The notes beneath the pieces were generated by a model that was not told the DNA's origin, ran no database searches, and was given only the letters and a program-made list of their open reading frames with translations. Of a stretch of DNA of 5,279 bases, positions 1-5,279 are shown in pieces. Source of the DNA: Actinomycetota bacterium. Lineage in GTDB: Bacteria; Actinomycetota; Acidimicrobiia; Acidimicrobiales; Ilumatobacteraceae. The translations under genes were made by a program, and so were the position numbers. Position 1 is the stretch's first letter, and each line of letters begins with the position of its first letter. Where the stretch lies: NCBI GenBank assembly GCA_010024485.1, contig RGGX01000091.1, positions 1 to 5,279 of the forward strand, read 5' to 3'.

Positions 1-475
1 CGAGATGCCCACTCACCAGCTCGCGGGCATCGCGGGAGACGGCGACCTTGATATCGACGCGGCGGACGAGCCGCCGGAGGACGGGTGACAGGTAGCGGTA
101 GCTCGAGGACCTCCCGGCCGCATGGAAGGTGCCGACGATCGGGCGGGAGTGCAGGGTCAGGGCGGTAAGCGTGGGACCCGGCGCCAGGGGCTCGTGGAGG
201 TGCCAGATGTCGAAGGTCTCGTCGCGCAACGCCCGGATGGTTCGCAGTGCCGCCGACGGATCGGGGGCCAGCGGCGCAATCGAGCCGTTCGCCGCCGTCG
301 GGAGACTGTTGCCGAGCGGGGTCACGAACGAGGTGGGTGGTGGACCGTCGCACGGTCCGAGCACCCGCACCTCATGCCCTCGTCGTCTCATCTCGGCCGC
401 GAGTCCGAGGACCTGGGCCTGCACGCCCCCGGGGACCGTGAGGCTGTAGGGACAGAACATCCCGACCCTCAACAC
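1..475 (-). CDS. pimA: Phosphatidyl-myo-inositol mannosyltransferase PimA-like, N-terminal part (runs off the window)
   Basis: By homology this is a GT4-family, GT-B-fold glycosyltransferase that transfers mannose from GDP-mannose to phosphatidylinositol, the first committed step of PIM synthesis, at the cytoplasmic face of the membrane. Only the first 158 residues (the lipid-acceptor-side domain) are present; PimA proteins are about 375-390 residues. Visible hallmarks are RVGMFCPYSLTVPGGVQ near the start (the Gly-rich PGGVQ loop), HLHEPLAPGP around residues 92-100, GTFHAAG with His118 at the position of the known PimA active-site histidine, and VAVS around 144-147. The match to mycobacterial PimA (start MRIGMVCPYS, then PGGVQ, HEP, TFH, AVS) is clear. 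The GTG at 475-473 is used here as the start; the next codon, TTG at 472-470, would give MRVGMFCPYS, which aligns even better with the family. The gene overlaps the end of the acyltransferase gene (stop at 471-469), implying translational coupling. The nucleotide-sugar-binding domain lies outside the window. Confidence 0.9.
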   Translation of the reverse strand, partial: MLRVGMFCPYSLTVPGGVQAQVLGLAAEMRRRGHEVRVLGPCDGPPPTSFVTPLGNSLPTAANGSIAPLAPDPSAALRTIRALRDETFDIWHLHEPLAPGPTLTALTLHSRPIVGTFHAAGRSSSYRYLSPVLRRLVRRVDIKVAVSRDARELVSGHL

Positions 476-1362
476 GACGACCACCCCGGGTCCGACGGCC
501 AATTCGGCTGGAAGAGGTGCCACTGCTCGGGCGCCTCGCGGACCAGGCCAGCGAGGGCCTCAGAGAGATCGTCCATGATCCGGCCCGTGTCACGGCGGAA
601 ACCATCCCTCCGGCCACAGTCGATCGGGGCCCGGACCACTCCGAGGTGCCGCTCCCCCGCCCTCTGGTAGACCGCGGTCGGGAGTACGGGCGCCCCCGAC
701 CGGAGCGCCAACACCGCGGGGCCCGCCGGGAGGCGGGTCCGCTCACCGCAGAACTCGACCTCGTAGCCGCCCCCGGTCACATCGCGGTCACTGAGGAGGC
801 AGACGACGCCATTGCGGTCAAGCACCGCTCGGAGTTCCGCGACGACCTCGGGTCCAGCGGGATGGACCGTGATGCCGAGACTCGCCCGCAGATCACCGAA
901 CCAGTCGAGGAGCTCGGGTGGCTCGAGCCGTTCGACGACCGAGACCACCTCGACGCCTCGGGATGCGAGCCAGCGGCCCGCCCACTCCCAGCCCCCGAGG
1001 TGCGGCAGCGCGAGAATCGCCCCGCGGCCGGCATCGAGCGCGGCCTCGACGTGCTCATAGCCCTCCACCGTGACCGCCCCGATCGCGGCTTCACCGGAGA
1101 GGAAGGGAAGTCGGAGGGTGTCGATCCAGTACCTGGTGTAGGAGACCACCATCCCCCGGACCCGAGCACGCAGGACCGGCTCGGTCACCGACGGGTCAAG
1201 TCGGCGCTGATGTCGGAGCAGGAGGTCCCGCTTCTCGCGACTCAGCAGAACCGGGGCGAGCGCTCCCGCCCCAACGGCGACCGCTCGGCGCGCCGGTCGC
1301 GGGAGCAGACGGGCGAAGGCGGTGGCGAGGCGGTAACTCGCGACCGTGGCCCGCGCGCCCAT
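469..1362 (-). CDS. patA: Phosphatidylinositol mannoside acyltransferase, PatA-like
   Basis: 297 residues of the LpxL/HtrB-type lysophospholipid acyltransferase family. The PatA branch transfers a fatty acyl group from acyl-CoA to the mannose of PIM1/PIM2 at the inner face of the membrane. The catalytic HX4E motif is clear: His121 and Glu126 in LPHLGGWEWAG. Further downstream are DRD (192-194), FCGERTRLPAGPAVLALRSG (about 204-222) and the C-terminal WHLFQPNWPSD (281-291), all typical of this branch. The N-terminal 40 residues are hydrophobic and basic, fitting peripheral membrane attachment. Length is close to mycobacterial PatA (about 316). The ATG at 1362 follows the pgsA stop by 7 bases; no good Shine-Dalgarno is visible before it, so translation probably depends on ribosomes finishing pgsA. 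Its position between pgsA and pimA supports the PIM role over a lipid A role, since Actinomycetota lack lipid A. Family assignment is secure; exact substrate is inferred from context. Confidence 0.9.
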   Translation of the reverse strand: MGARATVASYRLATAFARLLPRPARRAVAVGAGALAPVLLSREKRDLLLRHQRRLDPSVTEPVLRARVRGMVVSYTRYWIDTLRLPFLSGEAAIGAVTVEGYEHVEAALDAGRGAILALPHLGGWEWAGRWLASRGVEVVSVVERLEPPELLDWFGDLRASLGITVHPAGPEVVAELRAVLDRNGVVCLLSDRDVTGGGYEVEFCGERTRLPAGPAVLALRSGAPVLPTAVYQRAGERHLGVVRAPIDCGRRDGFRRDTGRIMDDLSEALAGLVREAPEQWHLFQPNWPSDPGWSSC

Positions 1363-1369
1363 GGGCCGT

Positions 1370-2095
1370 TCAGCGCCGGCGTTCGTGACCGGTACGGCGC
1401 TGCACGATCGTGCGGCGCACCACGAGTCGTTCCGACCGCAGCTCCCGGCGCTCGGCCCGGCGCTCGCGGCGCAGATCGATCCTGGCCTGCACCACGGGTG
1501 CGACCTCGGCCTGCCGCCACACCTTCACGAAGCGCTGCACGGCCGTCACCGAGATGAGGATGAGCATCCCCCAGAGGATCACCGTCAGGGATCCACCGAG
1601 ACCGACGGCTTCGAGCAGCAGACCGATGCAGAGCAGGACGATCCGCTCGGCACGCTCCATCAGACCGCCCTTGGCGTCCAGACCGAGGGACTCGGCCTTG
1701 GCCCGCTGATAGGAGATGACGGAGGCGACCGAGGACACAGCGAACGGCAGGATCGCCGCGTGGGGTGAGGACACGTCGGCGAGATACCAGGCGATACCGC
1801 CGAGCAGCATCGCATCGGTGATCCGATCCACGGTGGAGTCGAAGAAGGCCCCCCGCTGGCTCGAGGTTCCCGACGCCTTGGCGAGCGCCCCGTCGAACAG
1901 GTCGGGCAGTGCTGCCGCGATGACGAGCACCAGACCGAGGATCAGACGTCCGGTGGCCACCGCCACCGCGGCGAGAGCGCCGACCACGAGTCCGACGATC
2001 GTGAGGTGGTCGGGTGAGAGTCCGGTTCGCCGCAGCGCCCGCCCGATCGGTCGGACGGCACGGTCGACCGGGCCGCGGAACACACCATCGAGCAT
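1370..2095 (-). CDS. pgsA: CDP-alcohol phosphatidyltransferase, probable phosphatidylinositol phosphate synthase
   Basis: 241-residue integral membrane enzyme of the CDP-alcohol phosphatidyltransferase family. In actinobacteria the member in this locus joins CDP-diacylglycerol and inositol 1-phosphate to make phosphatidylinositol phosphate, releasing CMP; the name pgsA is historical. The signature reads D65-LF-D68-G69-AL-A72-K73, eight residues, G82-AFF-D86-STV-D90, with all four metal-binding Asp present. The usual Arg of the DGxxAR part is Lys73. Hydrophobic segments lie at about 32-48, 50-65, 94-107, 112-128, 152-167 and 170-187, fitting the family's six helices. RAKAESLGLDAKGGLMERAER (131-151) resembles the inositol-phosphate-binding region of PgsA1 enzymes. 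An unusual Arg-rich tail follows residue 204. The ATG at 2095 overlaps the previous stop by one base (TGATG) and has a strong Shine-Dalgarno. Co-location with patA and pimA favours PIP synthase over phosphatidylglycerophosphate or phosphatidylserine synthase. Confidence 0.88.
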   Translation of the reverse strand: MLDGVFRGPVDRAVRPIGRALRRTGLSPDHLTIVGLVVGALAAVAVATGRLILGLVLVIAAALPDLFDGALAKASGTSSQRGAFFDSTVDRITDAMLLGGIAWYLADVSSPHAAILPFAVSSVASVISYQRAKAESLGLDAKGGLMERAERIVLLCIGLLLEAVGLGGSLTVILWGMLILISVTAVQRFVKVWRQAEVAPVVQARIDLRRERRAERRELRSERLVVRRTIVQRRTGHERRR

Positions 2096-2628
2096 CAGTT
2101 ACCCTCCCCTGTCGGCCACATCTCCGCTCCGTCCTCCCGATTGTCCTCGACGAGGTGCTCGACCGTCCGGCCGTCGACCGCATCGATGAGCACGAGGCCC
2201 CTCCGGCGCGGCGGCTCCTCGGTCGAGTAGGCGAGCACCCGCCAAGTGGGGCGACTCAGGAGGCCGCGCCACACCTGCTGCGCCGATGCGTGACCGACCG
2301 GGAAACCGAGCGCCTGCTGCGCGCGGACGAGCGCCTGGGTCTCGTCGAGGCGCATTCTCGTCCCGGCGAGGACGCCGTAGACCCCGAAGACCGCGACCCC
2401 GATACCGCCGATCAGCAGACCATCGTTGACGAGGGGGGATTCGACCGCTCGGGCGGCGACCACGGCTGCCACGCCGACCACCACCGCGGTGACTGCGGGA
2501 ATCCGGCGCCGCGAGTTGTCGGGGAATCGATAGTCGTCGGCCGCGAGTCGGGGGTCGAGGTCGTCCGGGAGCACATCGGTGTGCTGGTCGCCGGTCGCCT
2601 CCTCTGAACCATCGGGGGTGCTGGTCAT
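2095..2628 (-). CDS. Unrecognised protein with two predicted membrane helices
   Basis: 177 residues; I do not recognise the family. An acidic, polar N-terminus (1-39) is followed by Arg40-Arg42 and a hydrophobic helix (about 43-62, IPAVTAVVVGVAAVVAARAV), a short turn (VESPLVND), then a second helix (about 69-89, ending GVYGVLAG). Arginines before helix 1 and after helix 2 suggest a hairpin with both ends in the cytoplasm. The soluble C-terminal part (90-177) looks folded rather than random: LGFPVGHASAQQVWRGLLS, then SRPTWRVLAYSTEE, PPRRRG and LVLIDAVDGRTVEHL. That last stretch faintly recalls PepSY-type repeats, which I do not claim as an assignment. The ATG at 2628 overlaps the HIT stop (ATGA) and the stop overlaps the pgsA start, so it is a real operon member. 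Codon use looks like that of its neighbours. A role connected with PIP synthase or PIM synthesis is possible from position alone. Confidence 0.8.
   Translation of the reverse strand: MTSTPDGSEEATGDQHTDVLPDDLDPRLAADDYRFPDNSRRRIPAVTAVVVGVAAVVAARAVESPLVNDGLLIGGIGVAVFGVYGVLAGTRMRLDETQALVRAQQALGFPVGHASAQQVWRGLLSRPTWRVLAYSTEEPPRRRGLVLIDAVDGRTVEHLVEDNREDGAEMWPTGEGN
2102..2109 (-). promoter_or_regulatory. Strong Shine-Dalgarno for pgsA
   Basis: GGGGAGGG on the minus strand lies six bases before the pgsA ATG at 2095 and is near-perfect for the 16S rRNA 3' end. It sits inside the last codons of the two-helix membrane protein gene. It supports the 2095 start and shows pgsA can recruit ribosomes itself, unlike patA downstream, which has no clear site. 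Confidence 0.75.
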
Positions 2629-3164
2629 GATCCCGAGACCTTAGGTGCTGTTCCGGATGCGGGCCACGCTCTCCTCAGACGCTCGGCCGTCTCGTCGAGC
2701 GCGACCGGCAGGGTTCGGGTGTTCGCGATGGAGGTCATGAAGTTGCTGTCACCCACCCAGCGGGGCACCACGTGCACATGGAGATGCTCGGCGATCGAGC
2801 CTCCCGCCGCACGCCCCATGTTGATCCCCACGTTGACCCCCTCCGGCGAGAACGCCGCCCGGACCGCGACGGTGGCGTCGGTGACGAGCGACCACAGCTC
2901 GGCGCTCTCGGCGGGAGACAGGTCGCAGAGATCACCGACCTGACGGAAGGGCAGCACCAGGAGATGCCCTGAGGCGTACGGGAAGGCGTTCAGGATGACG
3001 AAGCAGGTGGACCCGCGATGAACGATGTGCGTCACCTCGTCGGGCTCGCCCGACTCGAGGATCGCGGTGAACACCGATCGACCGTCGCCTCCCTCGACCG
3101 GCTTGCTCGGCACGGCGCGGACGTACTCGGACCTCCAGCCGTTCCACAGCTGCTCGAAGGCCAC
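2625..3164 (-). CDS. HIT-family protein, probable Ap4A phosphorylase
   Basis: 179 residues of the histidine triad superfamily. The triad reads H127-L-H129-V-H131-V-V within NVGINMGRAAGGSIAEHLHV, followed by PRWVGDSNFM. The NxGxNxGRAAG...HLHxHVVPRW.GD.NFM pattern is characteristic of the actinobacterial Ap4A phosphorylase branch (Rv2613c type), which splits diadenosine tetraphosphate with phosphate to ADP and ATP in the cytosol. Upstream lies the usual FVILNAFPYASGHLLVLPFR segment (55-74), and downstream TRTLPVALDETAERLRRAW. The GTG at 3164-3162 is chosen as the start: it lies one base after the thrS stop, has GAGG at 3174-3171 six bases upstream, and gives VAFEQLWNGWRSEYVRA, which fits the family's LWxxWRxEY beginning. 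A longer in-frame reading from 3260 would overlap the conserved thrS end and adds an unrelated Ser/Pro/Arg-rich leader. The stop overlaps the next gene by four bases. Confidence 0.92.
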   Translation of the reverse strand: MAFEQLWNGWRSEYVRAVPSKPVEGGDGRSVFTAILESGEPDEVTHIVHRGSTCFVILNAFPYASGHLLVLPFRQVGDLCDLSPAESAELWSLVTDATVAVRAAFSPEGVNVGINMGRAAGGSIAEHLHVHVVPRWVGDSNFMTSIANTRTLPVALDETAERLRRAWPASGTAPKVSGS

Positions 3165-3165
3165 G

Positions 3166-5148
3166 TCAGGCCTCGAGGGCGAGTCGGGTGGCGTCAGCCA
3201 CCTCGGCGTTGATCTTCTCGACGAAGTCGTCGAGGGGCACATCGCGCTCCACCTCGCCACCGCGCGGGTTCACCCCGACGCTCCGCTGGGCGACGTCGTC
3301 GTCCCCGACGACCAGGATGTAGGGGATCTTCTCGAGTTTCGACGAGCGGATCCGCTTGCCGAGCGCGTCGTCCGCGCCGATGGTGTCGGCCCGCACGCCG
3401 ATCTCCTCAAGCCGGGAGCGCACGGAGTCGGCGTACTCCTCGTGATCGGTGGACACCGGCAGGACCCTGACCTGCAGCGGGGCCAGCCAGGTCGGGAAGG
3501 CGCCGGCGTAGTGCTCGAGGAGCACCCCGAAGAACCTCTCGACGGAACCGAAGAGGGCCCGGTGCAGCATGATCGGCCGGTGACGGGCGTTGTCCGAGCC
3601 GACGTACTCGAGGTCGAAACGCTCCGGGTTGTTGAAATCGGCCTGGATCGTCGACAGCTGCCATGACCGTCCGATGGCATCGCGCACGTCGATGTCGATC
3701 TTCGGGCCGTAGAACGCGGCGTCGCCCTCTTTGACCCCGTAGTCGAGTCCGTGTCGCTCGAGTGCCTCCCGAAGGGCGACCGTGGCGCGCTCCCACACCT
3801 CGTCGGAGCCGACGTACTTGTCGGGGTTCTTGGTGGAGAGGTTGAAGCGGAACTCCTCGAATCCGAAGGCGCGCAGAACGGAGAGTACGAAGTCGAGCAG
3901 TGACGCGACCTCGTCGGCGAGCTGGTCCTCGGTGCAGAAGATGTGACTGTCGTCCTGGGTGAAACCACGGATGCGCAGCAGGCCGTGCAGGGTGCCGGCC
4001 CGCTCGTAGCGATAGACGTTCCCGAGTTCGAACAGACGGAGCGGGAGTTCGCGGTAGCTGCGCTGTCTCGATCCGTAGACCAGACAGTGCATGGGACAGT
4101 TCATCGGCTTCAGGTAGTAGGTGCCGTTGTCCATGTCCATCGGCGGGTACATGCCGTCGGCGTAGTAGTCGAGGTGCCCGGAGGTCTCGAAGAGCTGTCC
4201 GTTGGTGACATGGGGGGTGTAGACGAACTGGTACCCGCCGTCCGCGTGACGCTGACGGCTGTAGTCCTCCATCAGCCGTCGCACGATGGCGCCCTTCGGA
4301 TGCCACACGGCGAGCCCACCTCCGAGCTCGCTCGGGAAACTCAGGAGGTCGAGGTCGACGGCGAGGCGCCGATGGTCCCGCTTGGCCGCCTCCTCCAGTC
4401 GGTGCAGGTGCTCCTCGAGGGCCTTCTTGGAGTGCCAGGCGGTGCCGTAGACACGCTGGAGCATCGGTCCGGCCTCCGTACCGCGCCAGTAGGCACCGGA
4501 GATCCGCTGAAGCCGGAAGTGACCGAGGCGCCCGGTGGACGGAACGTGCGGACCGACACACATGTCGACGAACTCATCGGTGTTCCGGTAGGCGCTGATG
4601 CGATCGGCTGAGGACACCTCGCCAGCGTCGATCGTGTCCCCTCCGGCCTCCATGACCCTCTTGATGATCTCGCACTTGTAGGGCTGGTCAGCGAAGAGCT
4701 CGAGAGCCTCCTCCGCCGACATCTCCGATCTGGTGAACGGCTGGTCGTCCGCGACGATGGCGCGCATCTCGTCCTCGATACGGACCAGATCCTCCTCGTT
4801 GAAGGTCCGGCCGTCCGGCAGGTCGAAGTCGTAGTAGAAGCCGTCCTCGATGGCCGGACCGACCGAGAAGGTCGCGCCGGGGAACAGTCGGGTCACCGCC
4901 TGGGCGAGGACATGTGCCGTTGAGTGCCTGAGCACGTGGCGACCGCGGTCGGAGTCGGCGGTGATGATCGACACCGTCTGGCCCTCTCCGAGCGGGGCGG
5001 TGAGATCCGTCTCGACGCCGTCCACCTCCGCGGCGACTGCTGCCTCAGCGAGACGACGACCGATGGCGGCGGCGAGGTCGAGAGCGTTGGATCCGTCCGG
5101 GATCTCGCGATTGCTCCCGTCCGGCAGGTTGACGGTGATGGAGGACAT
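3166..5148 (-). CDS. thrS: Threonine--tRNA ligase (ThrRS)
   Basis: 660-residue class II aminoacyl-tRNA synthetase that charges tRNA-Thr in the cytosol; full length for a bacterial ThrRS. In order: TGS domain (about 1-64), editing domain with H75-STA-H79 and C197-VGP-H201 (the four residues used to clear Ser-tRNA-Thr), class II catalytic core (about 265-555), and HGTP anticodon-binding domain (about 556-660). Catalytic zinc ligands are C351 in KPMNCPMH, H402 in DDSHIF and H529 in MLHRALFGSVERF; their spacing matches E. coli Cys334/His385/His511. Motif 2 is VYRYERAGTLHGLLRIRGFTQ (378-398). All key residues are intact. The ATG at 5148 is preceded in frame by a TAG at 5163-5161, so no earlier start exists; MSSITVNLPDGS is the expected TGS beginning. 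Only GGGG two bases upstream resembles a Shine-Dalgarno. There is no room for a T-box leader in the 49-base gap. It heads a run of tightly packed genes. Confidence 0.98.
   Translation of the reverse strand: MSSITVNLPDGSNREIPDGSNALDLAAAIGRRLAEAAVAAEVDGVETDLTAPLGEGQTVSIITADSDRGRHVLRHSTAHVLAQAVTRLFPGATFSVGPAIEDGFYYDFDLPDGRTFNEEDLVRIEDEMRAIVADDQPFTRSEMSAEEALELFADQPYKCEIIKRVMEAGGDTIDAGEVSSADRISAYRNTDEFVDMCVGPHVPSTGRLGHFRLQRISGAYWRGTEAGPMLQRVYGTAWHSKKALEEHLHRLEEAAKRDHRRLAVDLDLLSFPSELGGGLAVWHPKGAIVRRLMEDYSRQRHADGGYQFVYTPHVTNGQLFETSGHLDYYADGMYPPMDMDNGTYYLKPMNCPMHCLVYGSRQRSYRELPLRLFELGNVYRYERAGTLHGLLRIRGFTQDDSHIFCTEDQLADEVASLLDFVLSVLRAFGFEEFRFNLSTKNPDKYVGSDEVWERATVALREALERHGLDYGVKEGDAAFYGPKIDIDVRDAIGRSWQLSTIQADFNNPERFDLEYVGSDNARHRPIMLHRALFGSVERFFGVLLEHYAGAFPTWLAPLQVRVLPVSTDHEEYADSVRSRLEEIGVRADTIGADDALGKRIRSSKLEKIPYILVVGDDDVAQRSVGVNPRGGEVERDVPLDDFVEKINAEVADATRLALEA
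3171..3174 (-). promoter_or_regulatory. Shine-Dalgarno deciding the HIT gene start
   Basis: GAGG within the final thrS codons lies six bases before the GTG at 3164. It supports this GTG over the longer in-frame reading that begins inside thrS. Confidence 0.5.
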
Positions 5149-5197
5149 GGCCCCGTGAGTCTACGGAGCGAGCACCCTGCCGCGCCGCGCGTCGCGG
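5149..5197 (-). other. Intergenic gap upstream of thrS, the only one of useful size in the window
   Basis: These 49 bases separate the end of the upstream partial frame from the thrS ATG. The half nearest the upstream gene is very GC-rich, with a cgcgcggcgcg run that could form only short, imperfect stems; no T-tract follows, so I do not call an intrinsic terminator. The half nearest thrS carries a possible -10 box. There is no T-box, tRNA-like leader or long inverted repeat. Confidence 0.6.
5158..5163 (-). promoter_or_regulatory. Possible -10 box for thrS
   Basis: TAGACT on the minus strand fits the TANNNT pattern of actinobacterial housekeeping -10 elements. A start about seven bases downstream would fall near 5151, two or three bases before the thrS ATG, giving an essentially leaderless mRNA; this would fit the lack of a well-spaced Shine-Dalgarno. 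No convincing -35 is seen at the expected distance (the region reads ggcgcg). A six-base match alone is weak evidence. Confidence 0.2.
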
Positions 5198-5279
5198 TCA
5201 GCCGAGGTTCACTCCGATGAGGGCGCAGGCCTCGGTGACGTCCTCTCCGTTCGCGGTGGCCTCGTCGATCGCCTCCAGA
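5198..5279 (-). CDS. C-terminal end of an unidentified gene (runs off the window)
   Basis: The minus strand is open from the window edge to a TGA at 5200-5198, giving 26 residues, LEAIDEATANGEDVTEACAL then IGVNLG. It is acidic and Ala-rich, with the same high GC third positions as the genes beside it, and its orientation and 49-base distance from thrS fit a co-directional neighbour. The piece is too short to assign a family, and an open frame of this length can occur by chance in GC-rich DNA, so its reality is only moderately supported. Confidence 0.5.
   Translation of the reverse strand, partial: LEAIDEATANGEDVTEACALIGVNLG

Noticed and set aside
517..1557. 346-residue open frame on the plus strand opposite patA and the end of pgsA
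   Set aside because: It lies antisense to two genes with clear catalytic motifs. Its translation is Arg/Pro/Glu-rich without domains, as expected for a GC-rich shadow frame.
1242..2183. 313-residue minus-strand open frame overlapping pgsA and patA
   Set aside because: It is an Arg/Gly-rich frame-shifted reading of two well-supported genes with no conserved motif.
2014..2607. 197-residue plus-strand open frame opposite the two-helix membrane protein
   Set aside because: I considered whether this could be the real gene here. The minus-strand frame has ATGA and TGATG junctions with both neighbours, credible membrane helices and a strong Shine-Dalgarno at its end, while this frame has only charged low-complexity sequence.
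3165..3260. Upstream extension of the HIT gene to a GTG at 3260
   Set aside because: The added 32 residues (Ser/Pro/Arg-rich) lie within the conserved C-terminus of ThrRS in another frame and do not resemble HIT proteins. The GTG at 3164 has a Shine-Dalgarno and gives the expected beginning.
3943..4611. 222-residue plus-strand open frame inside thrS
   Set aside because: It is antisense to the conserved ThrRS core. Its Val/Leu-rich translation mirrors the codon bias of the opposite strand and shows no family motif.
5170..5197. GC-rich cgcgcggcgcg run as a terminator for the upstream gene
   Set aside because: It makes only short imperfect stems and has no following T-tract, so it cannot be called an intrinsic terminator.
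1..5279. Mobile elements, CRISPR arrays, RNA genes or a novel accessory system
   Set aside because: Coding sequence fills almost the whole window, with consistent composition and strand. I saw no repeats, inverted ends, integrase or transposase motifs, or tRNA-like folds.

Overview
The window is GC-rich chromosomal DNA in which every recognisable gene is on the minus strand, so the genes read from high to low coordinates. In transcription order they are: the last 26 codons of an unidentified gene (5279-5198), thrS (5148-3166), a HIT-family Ap4A phosphorylase-like gene (3164-2625), an unrecognised two-helix membrane protein (2628-2095), a CDP-alcohol phosphatidyltransferase of the phosphatidylinositol-phosphate synthase type (2095-1370), a PatA-like acyltransferase (1362-469), and the first 158 codons of a PimA-like mannosyltransferase that runs off the window at base 1.

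This order closely resembles the mycobacterial cluster thrS - HIT protein - pgsA1 - acyltransferase - pimA (Rv2614c to Rv2610c in Mycobacterium tuberculosis, from memory). Phosphatidylinositol mannosides (PIMs) are a hallmark of Actinomycetota, so the source is very probably an actinobacterium. The membrane protein between the HIT gene and pgsA is not part of the mycobacterial arrangement as I remember it, and several residues differ from the mycobacterial versions. This suggests a lineage outside Mycobacteriales, possibly deep-branching (for example Acidimicrobiia), but that is inference.

Packing is extreme. The last five complete genes and pimA are joined by overlaps or gaps of 1-7 bases, which points to one polycistronic unit. 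The only real intergenic space is 49 bases upstream of thrS. The last three genes form a pathway at the inner face of the membrane: PIP synthase makes phosphatidylinositol phosphate, a phosphatase not seen here would give phosphatidylinositol, PimA adds the first mannose, and PatA acylates that mannose. ThrRS and the HIT enzyme form a second pair: aminoacyl-tRNA synthetases can release Ap4A as a side product, and HIT enzymes of this type degrade it.

I found no RNA genes, mobile elements, CRISPR arrays or notable repeats. This is a conserved housekeeping region. The least explained item is the small membrane protein. I see no evidence of a wholly new system.
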